A stretch of DNA of 64,000 nucleotides from JACPDH01 sp041671505 (lineage in GTDB: Bacteria; Acidobacteriota; Thermoanaerobaculia; Gp7-AA8). Shown in pieces: positions 27,033 to 35,414 of this stretch (position 1 is the stretch's first letter; every line of letters begins with the position of its first letter). A program made the translations under genes and the position numbers. The notes under the pieces were generated by a model. The model made no database searches and had not been told where the DNA came from. It worked only from the letters and a program-made list of their open reading frames with translations. The stretch spans positions 186,001-250,000 of the forward strand of contig JBAZBK010000001.1 of assembly GCA_041671505.1 (NCBI GenBank), written 5' to 3'.

Positions 27033-27813
27033 TTGCAATCCTCGTCGGGTCGTCCAATATCGAAAGAATCGCCTCCGCCCAGCCCGCGGGCCCCGGAGCC
27101 GTCGTCACAACGGCGTGGGGAACAGTCGACAGCAGCGCCTCGCTCGCCTCGCCGTTGGGAGCGCGCACGATGACGGCGATATCGGCGAGCGCCAGGAAAT
27201 CGCCGTCCATCGGCGCGTCGCCTAACGCGATGACGCCGGGCCTCGCGCCCCGCGTCGACAGCAGCCTGCAGACCGCGTCACCCTTCGTGACGGGACCGCA
27301 GAGATGATGGAACCGGGCCCCGTCCCGCACGATGAGGCCGACCGCGCCGGCCGCACGCGCGACACGCGCGATGTCTCCCGACGCGAGCACGAACGGCTCG
27401 TCGAACTGCCGCTGCCGCGCGCGGCCGAGCGCATCACCGGAGAGTCCGGAGATTCGACTCGCCTCGGCGTCGTCCATCGCCGAGAAGAGAGCGAGACGCG
27501 CTCCGCTGCGCTCCTCGATCGCCGGGACGCGCGATCGGATCTGCTCGACCGGCACGCCGAGCGGAGTCACGACCCACGACCCGCCTTCGAACGCGACGAT
27601 CGCGCTCCCCGACTCGACGATTCCCGGCCCTTCGAGGCCGAGCCGCTCCATGAGTGGAATGAGCTCGGCAACAGTCTTACTCGTCACCGGGACGATCGGG
27701 ATTCCCTCCGCCTGCAGGCGCCGTATCGCCGGGAGGGCCGCGGCGAAGCCGAAGTCATTGGCATCGAGTAACGTGCCGTCGAGGTCGGTGAAGACGATCC
27801 ACGACCGCCTCAT
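27013..27813 (-). CDS. HAD-IIB glycosyl-3-phosphoglycerate phosphatase
   Basis: Phosphatase of 266 aa from the HAD-IIB/MPGP family. Motifs are FTDLDGTLLD (nucleophile Asp, motif I), VPVTSKT (II), the KGDAV lysine (III) and LGDAPMDGDFL (IV). The family removes the phosphate from mannosyl- or glucosyl-3-phosphoglycerate. It overlaps the GpgS-like gene by four bases, and this pairing is the classic two-step glucosylglycerate pathway. The exact substrate (glucosyl or mannosyl) is inferred from the neighbour, not visible in the sequence. Confidence 0.85.
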   Translation of the reverse strand: MRRSWIVFTDLDGTLLDANDFGFAAALPAIRRLQAEGIPIVPVTSKTVAELIPLMERLGLEGPGIVESGSAIVAFEGGSWVVTPLGVPVEQIRSRVPAIEERSGARLALFSAMDDAEASRISGLSGDALGRARQRQFDEPFVLASGDIARVARAAGAVGLIVRDGARFHHLCGPVTKGDAVCRLLSTRGARPGVIALGDAPMDGDFLALADIAVIVRAPNGEASEALLSTVPHAVVTTAPGPAGWAEAILSILDDPTRIANEPARA

Positions 27814-29027
27814 CGGAGCACCCCGCCATCGGCCTTCGCGATATCGACCAGGCGATCGTAGACGTCATCCATTGCCGCCGAAACGCGGATCCAGTTCGCG
27901 AGGTCGGGCTCGCCGATCGGATCGGCGAGGAACTTCTCCGACGCCGTGACGATCGCCGCGGCGAAGACGTTCACGATCGACTCCTCGGCGTGACGGTCGT
28001 ACTGAAGGCCGTCGATCGCCGCGTCGGAGTAATACGTCGCGATCATGTCCTCGGCAGTCCGCCGGTAGACGCCGTAAAGCGTGTGGAGCTGCCCCTGGAA
28101 GAAGACGATCCCCGCCTGCGAGAGCGTGCGCAGCAGGTGGCTGACGATGTCGATCGCCATCCGGTGAAGGCCGGTCGTCGGGTCGGACTCCGAGACCACC
28201 TGGTGCTTGTGCTCGTAGGCGTCGAGGATCTCCGACTGGCAGATGCGCCTAACGGAGCGGTTCCGGTAGACCTCGGAGAGGACTCCGACCTCGAGCCCCC
28301 AGTTGCACGGGATTCGAATGACGTTCGCGAGATCGGCGTCGAGGGCGAACTCGCCCGCCAGCGGATAGCGGAACGACCCGAGATAACGAACGTACGGATG
28401 CGCGCCGATGACGATCTCGAGCGCGCGCAGGAACGGGAAGAGAAGCAGGCGCGTCGCGCGGCCGTGCATCCGGTCGGTGATGCGCGCGTAGTAACCCTTG
28501 CAGAAATCGTAGCCGACCTGCGGGCTCGCGATCGGGTAGACGAGACGCGCGAGCAATTCTCTCGAGTAGGTGACGATGTCGGCGTCGTGAAGCGCGATCG
28601 TGCGGCAGCGATTCTCGGCGAGGAGATACCCGAGACAGAGCCAGACGGCCCGCCCCTTGCCGGGCTCGCCCATCGGCAGGCCGCGGCGCTTGAAGTCGTC
28701 GAGAAGCTCGAGCATTCGCGGTCCGTCGACCCAGAGCAGCACAGTGCGTTGCGGAAGCGCAGAGAAGAACTGCTTCGCTTCCTCCCACTCGGCCGCAGAG
28801 GCGCGACCGATCGGCACGACGACCGTGTCGAGATACGGGACCTGCTTCAGCTCGTCGACGATGCCCGGGAGCGCCGCGCCGCTCAATTCCGAGAAGAGGC
28901 AAGGGAGAAGCAGCGCGATCGGGCTCGTCGCGCTGAAGTCGACGATCTCCGCCTCGAGCTCGCCGATGGGACGCTGGCGCAGGCGGTGGAGCGTGGAAAC
29001 GATGCCGGTCTGATGGAAATCAGCCAT
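27810..29027 (-). CDS. gpgS: Glucosyl-3-phosphoglycerate synthase-like (GpgS, GT81)
   Basis: Glycosyltransferase of 405 aa expected to transfer glucose from an NDP-glucose to 3-phosphoglycerate. Diagnostic segments are EPGKGRAVW, the metal-binding HDADIVTYS, KGYYARI, the PLAGEFALD acceptor loop and NWGLEVGVL, all in the order seen in GpgS proteins. I start at the ATG at 29027, preceded by GGAGGT; an upstream extension of 31 residues is arginine-rich and not family-like. It is the first gene of a five-gene overlapping operon for a charged compatible solute used in salt or nitrogen stress. Confidence 0.82.
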   Translation of the reverse strand: MADFHQTGIVSTLHRLRQRPIGELEAEIVDFSATSPIALLLPCLFSELSGAALPGIVDELKQVPYLDTVVVPIGRASAAEWEEAKQFFSALPQRTVLLWVDGPRMLELLDDFKRRGLPMGEPGKGRAVWLCLGYLLAENRCRTIALHDADIVTYSRELLARLVYPIASPQVGYDFCKGYYARITDRMHGRATRLLLFPFLRALEIVIGAHPYVRYLGSFRYPLAGEFALDADLANVIRIPCNWGLEVGVLSEVYRNRSVRRICQSEILDAYEHKHQVVSESDPTTGLHRMAIDIVSHLLRTLSQAGIVFFQGQLHTLYGVYRRTAEDMIATYYSDAAIDGLQYDRHAEESIVNVFAAAIVTASEKFLADPIGEPDLANWIRVSAAMDDVYDRLVDIAKADGGVLR

Positions 29028-29228
29028 GGAGAGAACCTCCAGGCACGAACGAAAGGAAACGCTCCGCTTCGCGACGAGTAGGCTGCACCGCCGGCTCCTC
29101 CTGAGTGGCGGCCCGACCACTCGCTGGTCCTGCGGGGAAGATACCCCGCACCCTTGCGAACTTGGCTTGGCGAACGAGTATACCGCATCGAGTAGAGATG
29201 CCGCGGAGGATGGGGGAATTGACGATCG

Positions 29229-29918
29229 TCAGCGACGGAGCTGGTACCGCAGCCAGACGACACCGCCGGTTCGCTTCTCGATCGAGAGGAGCTTCAAGCT
29301 GCGCGCAGGCGCGCGGCGGTCCGCGACGTCGAAGAGCGTGGCGGTACCGATGCTGCCGTCGGCGACGGGGGCTACGAGGATACTGAGCTCGTCGATCGCG
29401 TCCGCGGCGAGGAACGAGCCGTTGATCTTCCCTCCCCCTTCGAGCAGCAGCGTCTTGATCCCGAAGCTCTTGCGCAGCTTCCGCAGAACTCTCGCGACGT
29501 CGATGCGCGACTTCCCGCCGAAGAGGTACGACACTCCCTTCGACTGCAGGAACGCGAGGTAGTCGTCGGAGACCGACTCCGTGAGCACGGCGATCACGTG
29601 CTCGCCGTCGATGTCGCTCGTCTTCCAACGGAGCTTCCCCGACGGATCGATCGCGATCGCATACGAAGTCGCGCCGTGCTCCGCGACGAAATCCTTCCGC
29701 GCGATGGGCGCGCCGTTCCTGCGCGCGGGCACGCGCGCCTTGCCGGCGTACGGCTCCATCGAGATGCGGCCGATGATCCAGCCGTCGGCGCCGAAGGTCG
29801 CGGCAGTCGTTTCGTACTCGCGCCCGAGGCCCGCGACCTTCCAGTCGCGCAGAACGATCCGCCCGTCGATCGACGGGACCATGTGGCAGATGACGTAGGG
29901 ACGGTCGGTGGTTCGCAT
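29229..29918 (-). CDS. RibD C-terminal-type reductase
   Basis: A 229-aa protein of the DHFR-like RibD-C family. It has the N-terminal CHMVPSIDGRI strand, a WIIGRISMEPY segment, a GGKSRIDVARVLRKLR region and LLLEGGGKINGSFLAAD, which forms the NADPH-binding GGG loop. In riboflavin synthesis such domains reduce the ribosyl side chain, but a stand-alone copy without the deaminase domain is often a general NADPH reductase. No other rib gene is nearby, so its pathway is unknown. It is 200 bp from the osmolyte operon on the same strand and probably has its own promoter. Confidence 0.82.
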   Translation of the reverse strand: MRTTDRPYVICHMVPSIDGRIVLRDWKVAGLGREYETTAATFGADGWIIGRISMEPYAGKARVPARRNGAPIARKDFVAEHGATSYAIAIDPSGKLRWKTSDIDGEHVIAVLTESVSDDYLAFLQSKGVSYLFGGKSRIDVARVLRKLRKSFGIKTLLLEGGGKINGSFLAADAIDELSILVAPVADGSIGTATLFDVADRRAPARSLKLLSIEKRTGGVVWLRYQLRR

Positions 29919-29940
29919 GGGAGGAATGATATCGAGGGGG

Positions 29941-30180
29941 CATCCCGGAGGGATGCCAGAAGGTAGCCGGGGGTCGCCATGCGAAGCGTGGCGACCCCCG
30001 GATCAGGCGCAGAAAAAGACGAGCACCCCGGAGGGGGTGCCAGCGATTGACCTGAGATCGGCGCGCTCTGGCACCCCTGCCGGGGTGCGGGACGATTCGT
30101 GTCGGCTGACCCCGGGTCGCCCCGCGAGGCGGGGCGACCCGGGGCTACCTTCTGGCACGCCTCCGGCGTGCGGGGTGCCG
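29941..30180. repeat. REP-type inverted doublet, locus A
   Basis: A cluster of strong GC-rich hairpins between the RibD-C gene and the alcohol dehydrogenase gene. The outer pair is GGTAGCC at 29962 next to a GGGTCGCC stem and its inverted copy GGCTACC at 30143 next to a GGGGCGACCC stem. Between and around them are hairpins at 29941-29955, 30022-30040, 30071-30088 and 30155-30171. The GTAG tetranucleotide beside a palindrome is the usual form of REP sequences mobilised by RAYT transposases. Confidence 0.7.
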
Positions 30181-30343
30181 CCGGATCGCACAACACCACC
30201 CGCCCCATCCCGGCAGAATCGTGCCAACACTCGCCAGAATCAGGCAAGAATTCGCGCCTGCGCGGCCCTAGATTCACCATCAGCCAGATCGCACCAGCAG
30301 ATTTGATTCAAAACACCACAACAGGCCCACAAGAGAGGAACCC

Positions 30344-31450
30344 ATGTACAACGCAAAAGCCTACGCCGCAACCAGCCCCACCTCGCCGCTCACGCTCACC
30401 ACGATTCAGCGCCGCGACCCAAACGCCGAGGACGTCCAGATCGAGGTTCTCTTCTGCGGCGTCTGCCATTCCGACCTCCACATGGTCCGCAACGAGTGGA
30501 GCAGCCTGATGGCGACTCCCTATCCGCTCGTCCCCGGCCACGAGATCGTCGGCCGCGTCACGAGGGTCGGCTCCGCCGTCACGAAGTACAAGGCGGGCGA
30601 CCTCGTCGGCGTCGGCTGCATGGTCGACTCCGATGGCACCTGCCCCGACTGCAAAGAAGGCCTCGAGCAGTTCTGCCCTAACCAGGTGCTCACCTACGCC
30701 TCACCCGACAAGCACCTCGGCGGCACCACCCACGGCGGCTACTCCGAGAGCGTCGTCGTCGACCAGCGCTTCGTGCTTCGCATCCCTGCGAAGCTCGACC
30801 CCGCCGGCGCCGCCCCGCTCCTCTGCGCCGGCATCACGACCTGGTCGCCGCTGCGCCACTGGGGCGTGACGAAGGGCAAAAAGGTCGGCGTCGTCGGTCT
30901 CGGCGGGCTCGGCCACATGGGCGTGAAGTTCGCCCACGCGCTCGGCGCCCACGTCGTGGTCTTCACGACTTCGCCTAACAAGAAGGAGGACGCCCTCCGC
31001 CTCGGTGCGGACGAAGTGGTCGTGTCGACCAATGCCGACGAGATGCAGCAGCACGCCGGCACGTTCGACTTCATCCTCGACACCGTCTCCGCCGACCACG
31101 ACATCAACGCGTACATCAACCTGCTCCGCCGCGACGGCAACATGACGCTCGTCGGCGCCCCCTCGAAGCCGCTCGCCGTCGCGTCGTTCGGGCTCCTTCT
31201 CGGCCGGCGCAGCCTGTCGGGCTCGCCCATCGGCGGAATCAAGGAAACCCAGGAGATGCTCGACTTCTGCGGGGAGCACAACATTACCGCCGACATCGAG
31301 GTCATCCCGGTCCAGAACATCAACGAAGCGTACGAGCGCCTCCTGAAGTCCGACGTGAAGTACCGATTCTCGATCGACATGGCGACTCTCAAGGCCGAGA
31401 ACGCCGCCATGGTCGAGGACGAGAAGGAACTGGCGTCGTCGGTGAAGTGA
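30344..31450 (+). CDS. Zinc-dependent NAD(P) alcohol dehydrogenase (YahK/cinnamyl type)
   Basis: Medium-chain dehydrogenase of 368 aa that interconverts aldehydes and alcohols. Catalytic zinc ligands lie in FCGVCHSDLH and GHEIVG; the structural zinc lobe has four cysteines within CMVDSDGTCPDC and EQFC; the Rossmann site is GLGGLGHMG. The sequence is close to NADPH-dependent aldehyde reductases of the YahK type. The 5' leader carries an AGAGAGG ribosome binding site. It is the first of three redox-related plus-strand genes with an AKR and an AraC regulator, a common arrangement for aldehyde detoxification. Confidence 0.92.
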   Translation: MYNAKAYAATSPTSPLTLTTIQRRDPNAEDVQIEVLFCGVCHSDLHMVRNEWSSLMATPYPLVPGHEIVGRVTRVGSAVTKYKAGDLVGVGCMVDSDGTCPDCKEGLEQFCPNQVLTYASPDKHLGGTTHGGYSESVVVDQRFVLRIPAKLDPAGAAPLLCAGITTWSPLRHWGVTKGKKVGVVGLGGLGHMGVKFAHALGAHVVVFTTSPNKKEDALRLGADEVVVSTNADEMQQHAGTFDFILDTVSADHDINAYINLLRRDGNMTLVGAPSKPLAVASFGLLLGRRSLSGSPIGGIKETQEMLDFCGEHNITADIEVIPVQNINEAYERLLKSDVKYRFSIDMATLKAENAAMVEDEKELASSVK

Positions 31451-31578
31451 GGCGCGGATGAGGTCCTGAACGTCGGAAATGTAGCGGATGAGCGACAACA
31501 AGCGATCACTCCTGAGATGGGCGACATCCGAACGCATTGCGGCACTCGCGCCGCAATGCGTTGCCCGCTCAATTCGAA

Positions 31579-31808
31579 GACGTCCCGGAGGGACGTCGGA
31601 GAGTAGCCGGTGGCAAGCCGCGAAGCGGCGCCGCCATCGGGCGGCGATCATGCGATCACATCGCGCCCCGGAGGGGCGCCGGAGCCGTGATTTTCGTCGT
31701 TCATCCGGCGCCCCTCCGGGGCGCGCGAGCGGATCGGGATCGGGACCGGTGGCTGCCCCCGCTTCGCGGGGTTGCCACCGGCTACTCTCCGCCATCCCTC
31801 CGGGATGG
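31579..31808. repeat. REP-type inverted doublet, locus B
   Basis: Second locus of the GTAG-type palindromes, between the alcohol dehydrogenase and AKR genes. Hairpin GACGTCCC/GGGACGTC at 31579-31597 precedes GTAGCCGGTGGC; the inverted copy GCCACCGGCTAC lies at about 31773-31785, followed by a CCATCCC/GGGATGG hairpin at 31792-31808. Two GCGCCCC/GGGGCGC hairpins lie between. The overall plan is the same as at locus A. It leaves about 80 bp before the AKR start for a promoter. Confidence 0.7.
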
Positions 31809-31888
31809 AAGGCGCTCGCGTCGTCGTATCGCGCACTACGACATCCTTATCTCAGTTCAGCTGTGATTCGCACCCGAAGGAGGCTCCA

Positions 31889-32878
31889 ATGCAGACTCGC
31901 ACGTTAGGCAACAGCAACCTCGAAGTCTCGGCCCTCGGTCTCGGCTGCATGGGCCTGAGCTTCGGCCTCGGTCCCGCCGTCGAGAAGGCGCAGGCGATCG
32001 CCCTCATTCGCGCGGCCGTCGAGCGCGGCGTCACCTTCTTCGACACCGCCCAGGTCTACGGTCCGTACGTCAACGAGGAGGTCGTCGGCGAAGCGCTCGC
32101 CCCGTTCCGCGGGAAGGTCGTGATCGCCACGAAGTTCGGCTTCGAGTTCGACGCCAACGGCAAGCAGATCGGGCTCAGCAGCCGCCCCGAGTACATCAGA
32201 CAGATGACCGAAGGCTCGCTCAAACGACTCGGGGTCGATGCGATCGATCTCTATTACCAGCACCGCGTCGACCCGAAGGTTCCGATCGAGGAAGTCGCGG
32301 GAACCGTCAAGGAGCTGATCGCCGAAGGGAAGGTGAAGCACTTCGGACTATCCGAGGCGGGCGTGAAGACGATCCGGCGCGCGCATGCGGTTCAGCCGGT
32401 CACAGCGCTGCAGAGCGAGTACTCGCTCTTCTGGCGAGAGCCTGAAGAAGAGATCATGCCGGCGCTCGAGGAGCTCGGAATCGGCTTCGTCCCCTTCAGC
32501 CCGCTCGGCCGGGGATTCCTCACCGGGAAGATCGACGAGACAACGACGTTCGACAAGAGCGATTTCCGCAACACCATTCCCCGCTTCGATCCGGAGAACC
32601 GGAAAGCGAACCAGGCGCTCGTCGATCTGTTAGGCACGATCGCCGCCGGAAAGAAGGCAACGCCCGCGCAGATCGCGCTCGCCTGGCTCCTCGCGCAGAA
32701 GCCGTGGATCGTGCCGATCCCCGGCACGACGAAGCTGCATCGCCTCGACGAAAACCTCGGCGGCGCCGCGGTCGAGCTCTCGCCGGACGATCTCCGCGAG
32801 ATCGAGACCGCTGCCGCGAAGATCACGGTGCAGGGCGCGCGCTACTCCGAAGGCGCGCAGAAGATGATCGACCGATGA
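31889..32878 (+). CDS. Aldo/keto reductase
   Basis: NADPH-dependent reductase of 329 aa of the AKR superfamily ((alpha/beta)8 barrel). The tetrad is visible: Asp and Tyr in DTAQVYGPYVNE, Lys in IATKFGF and His in YYQHRVDP. Near the C terminus, PIPGTTKLHRLDEN is the cofactor-binding loop. The start at 31889 follows GAAGGAGG; a frame extending upstream would read through the repeat locus and is rejected. It is probably involved in aldehyde or ketone detoxification with the neighbouring dehydrogenase and AraC regulator. Confidence 0.92.
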   Translation: MQTRTLGNSNLEVSALGLGCMGLSFGLGPAVEKAQAIALIRAAVERGVTFFDTAQVYGPYVNEEVVGEALAPFRGKVVIATKFGFEFDANGKQIGLSSRPEYIRQMTEGSLKRLGVDAIDLYYQHRVDPKVPIEEVAGTVKELIAEGKVKHFGLSEAGVKTIRRAHAVQPVTALQSEYSLFWREPEEEIMPALEELGIGFVPFSPLGRGFLTGKIDETTTFDKSDFRNTIPRFDPENRKANQALVDLLGTIAAGKKATPAQIALAWLLAQKPWIVPIPGTTKLHRLDENLGGAAVELSPDDLREIETAAAKITVQGARYSEGAQKMIDR

Positions 32879-32880
32879 CC

Positions 32881-33069
32881 GGAAGTTGGGGTCACACCCA
32901 ATGGCCATAGGTTGAAGGGAAGAATCCGAAGTTAGAACGTTGAACGATGAATTGGGAAGCCAGAAACCCCCACCCGGTGCCTATTTCTGGGTTCAAACTT
33001 CAGCGTTCATCGTTCTAACTTCAGGGTTTTGCGCTTAACTTAAGACCATTGGGTGTGACCCCAACTTCC
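32881..33069. repeat. TIR-bounded palindromic element, copy 2
   Basis: A 189-bp element with a perfect 24-nt inverted match at its ends (32881-32904 and 33046-33069, GGAAGTTGGGGTCAC then ACCCAATGG). Inside is a second inverted pair based on GAAGTTAGAACG (32928 and about 33010-33022). The left end begins 2 bp after the AKR stop codon and the right end runs to 40 bp before the AraC start. Confidence 0.85.
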
Positions 33070-33108
33070 CAACTTCGCCGCGATCGATTGGCGAGAGAAT
33101 ACGAGGAG

Positions 33109-34044
33109 ATGGACGTGACACGAGCTGACGGCACATCGAATCTGGGAGAGCTCGCCAGACTGATCGGCGTTCATGCCCCGTACGACGGAGTGTTCGAGCT
33201 CCGGGTTCCCGGTGTGCACGCGATCCGCATTTCGGAGACGAACGAGCAGATCGCGCACGGGCTGCAGCAGGCCTCCGTCTGCATCGTCGCGCAGGGTGCG
33301 AAGAGCGTGCTGATCGGCGAGGACGTGCACACCTACGACGCCGGCGGCGTCGCGGTCTACTCCATCGACGTGCCCCTCGCCTTCCAGATCACGCGCGCGA
33401 GCCGCGCGGAGCCGTACCTGAACCTCAAGCTCGATCTCGATCCCCAGAAAGTCGCGGAGCTGACGCTGAAGGTCTTTCCGAACGGCCTGCCGCGCTCTCA
33501 GGAGAGCCGCGCTCTCTACATCGGCCAGACGGACAAGCCGCTCGTCAACGCCTCCATCCGCCTGCTCGAGCTCATGGCGCAGCCCGAGGATGCCGAGCTG
33601 CTCGCGCCGCTCGTGATCGACGAGATCCTGATCCGGCTCCTTCGCAGCCCGATCGGCAGCCGCGTCGCGCAGATCGGCAGGGCCGAGTCGAGCCTGACGC
33701 GGGTTGCGAAGGCCGTGTCGTGGCTGCGGTCGAATTTCGACCAGCCGATCGACGTCGACGACCTTGCGAAGCTCGTGAACATGAGCGTCTCCGCGTTTCA
33801 CCGCCAATTCAAGTCAGTCACGTCGATGAGCCCGCTTCAGTATCAGAAGGCGCTGCGGCTGCAGGAGGCGCGACGCCTCATGCTCACCGCGATGCTCGAC
33901 GCGGGCGACGCGAGCCGGCGCGTCGGGTACCTCAGCGCCTCGCAGTTCAGCCGGGAGTACGGCCGCTTCTTCGGCAACGCGCCGACGAAAGACATCGGCC
34001 GGCTTCGTGACGAGGGCGTGAGGCAGACAGGTGCCGCGCAGTAG
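33109..34044 (+). CDS. AraC-family transcriptional regulator
   Basis: DNA-binding regulator of 311 aa. Residues 1-170 form an AraC-type N-terminal cupin-like ligand domain (VCIVAQGAKSVLIGED). The C-terminal HTH_18 pair (about 205-300) has DDLAKLVNMSVSAFHRQFK and the second helix YLSASQFSREYGRFFGNAP. GAGGAG directly precedes the ATG at 33109, so the GTG at 33115 has better spacing and may be the true start. A frame extending to 33049 starts within the repeat element and is not used. It probably regulates the aldo/keto reductase and alcohol dehydrogenase genes upstream. Confidence 0.9.
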   Translation: MDVTRADGTSNLGELARLIGVHAPYDGVFELRVPGVHAIRISETNEQIAHGLQQASVCIVAQGAKSVLIGEDVHTYDAGGVAVYSIDVPLAFQITRASRAEPYLNLKLDLDPQKVAELTLKVFPNGLPRSQESRALYIGQTDKPLVNASIRLLELMAQPEDAELLAPLVIDEILIRLLRSPIGSRVAQIGRAESSLTRVAKAVSWLRSNFDQPIDVDDLAKLVNMSVSAFHRQFKSVTSMSPLQYQKALRLQEARRLMLTAMLDAGDASRRVGYLSASQFSREYGRFFGNAPTKDIGRLRDEGVRQTGAAQ

Positions 34045-34075
34045 TCTCGCCGGCCTTGTCGGCCCGAGCTCAGGG

Positions 34076-34251
34076 ATGGGGTCAGCGAATGGCCTAAACT
34101 CAGAATGGAACCCTGAAGTTTGAACGTTGAACGATGAAGTTTGAACCCAGAAAAGGGTCCCCGGGGGTGGTTTCCGGGTTCAACATTCATCGTTCTGCGT
34201 TCTAACTTCGGCCTTCCTACCGTAATGAACGGCCATTGAGCTTGACCCCAT
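34076..34251. repeat. TIR-bounded palindromic element, copy 3
   Basis: A 176-bp element with diverged ends, ATGGGGTCAGCGAATGGCC on the left and an inverted ATGGGGTCAAGCTCAATGGCC on the right. It keeps the inner pair seen in copy 2 (TTGAACGTTGAACGATGAA and its inverted partner near 34180-34208). The right end stops 14 bp before the sulfurtransferase start, so the ribosome binding site of that gene lies just outside it. Confidence 0.75.
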
Positions 34252-34265
34252 CATTGAGGACGACC

Positions 34266-35126
34266 ATGCCAACGACTCCCCTCATCTCCCCCGCGGCGCT
34301 GCGAAACGCGATCGACTCGGGCGACGACATCGTGATCATCGACGCGGGCCGGAGCCGCGCTGCGTACGAGAGCGGGCATCTGCGCGACGCGCGGCATGCC
34401 GACATGAACGAGCATCTCGCCTCGTTGACCAGCCCCGTGCACGATGCGTCGAAGGGAGGACGGCATCCGCTGCCTCCACTCGAGACCTGGTGTCGCACGC
34501 TCGGAGAGTGGGGAATCGCGCCATCGACGCGAGTCATCGTCTACGACGAACAGTCGGGAGCGAACGCGGCGGCTCGAGCATGGTGGATGCTGCGCGGGGT
34601 GGGCCACGAGCGCGTTGCGGTCCTCGACGGCGGGCTCCGCGAGGCGGTCGCGGCCGCGTTCGAGCTCACGACCGAGCCGCACGCTTCACGTCCGCTCGCT
34701 CCCTATCCTGCCACGCGCTGGCTGCTTCCCACCGTCGACATCGACGAGGTCGACGCACGGAGAACCGATCCGACGTGGCGCGTGATCGACGTCCGGAGCT
34801 CGACGCGATTCGCGGGGCTCGAGGAGCCGATCGATCCGATCGCCGGACACATCCCGGGCGCCATCAACGTTCCGTTTGCCGAGAATCTCGAGAACGGCCG
34901 ATTCAAGTCGCCCGACACGCTGCGACGGATGTACGAGGAGCGGCTCGAGGGAACCGACAGCGGCCGCGTGGTCGTCCACTGCGGCTCGGGCGTGACGGCA
35001 TGCCACACGCTGCTCGCGCTCGAGATCGCCGGCATCCGCGGCGCCAGTCTCTACGTCGGCAGCTGGAGCGAGTGGTGCCGCAACCCAAGGCCGCGCGCGC
35101 ACATGGGCCATAGCGACGGCGCGTGA
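34266..35126 (+). CDS. 3-mercaptopyruvate/thiosulfate sulfurtransferase
   Basis: Tandem rhodanese-domain protein of 286 aa. The N-terminal inactive rhodanese unit starts at LISPAALRNAID, and the C-terminal active unit has the catalytic loop HCGSGVTAC, whose CGSGVT form is typical of mercaptopyruvate sulfurtransferases (SseA) rather than thiosulfate enzymes. It moves sulfane sulfur from 3-mercaptopyruvate to acceptors such as thiols or cyanide. The start at 34266 has GAGGA at the right distance; earlier in-frame codons fall within repeat element 3. It is likely cytoplasmic, and no partner gene is adjacent. Confidence 0.9.
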   Translation: MPTTPLISPAALRNAIDSGDDIVIIDAGRSRAAYESGHLRDARHADMNEHLASLTSPVHDASKGGRHPLPPLETWCRTLGEWGIAPSTRVIVYDEQSGANAAARAWWMLRGVGHERVAVLDGGLREAVAAAFELTTEPHASRPLAPYPATRWLLPTVDIDEVDARRTDPTWRVIDVRSSTRFAGLEEPIDPIAGHIPGAINVPFAENLENGRFKSPDTLRRMYEERLEGTDSGRVVVHCGSGVTACHTLLALEIAGIRGASLYVGSWSEWCRNPRPRAHMGHSDGA

Positions 35127-35199
35127 GGCGCGGCGAGGCCTGAGGAACGAAAGTGCGATCAGCCGCAAGACGCGCGCCATCGTCGATGAGCGTTCGAGC

Positions 35200-35358
35200 T
35201 GTCATCCCGACGACCGATCCCGCGAAGCGGGAGCGGGAGGAGGGATCTCGCAGGCTGGTACAGACGAAGTCTTCTGCCGGTGATGCGAGCGCTCGTTGCA
35301 TCTCTGTACCAGCCTGCGAGATCCCTCCTCTCCCGCTTCGCGGGCTCGTCGGGATGAC
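35200..35358. repeat. Long inverted repeat between convergent genes
   Basis: About 60 nt on each side (35200-35264 and 35302-35358) are inverted copies, with arms TGTCATCCCGACGA, ATCCCGCGAAGCGGGA and CTCGCAGGCTGGTACAGA. The same ATCCCGCGAAGCGGGA core occurs as an inverted pair inside repeat element copy 1 (8168-8326). It lies between the convergent sulfurtransferase and kup genes, so its RNA hairpin could also act as a two-way terminator. Confidence 0.8.
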
Positions 35359-35414
35359 AACTCCTTCGGGCGTCGCACTTCGGACAATGTCCCGAAAGCG
35401 GAGCGCGTCCGGGC

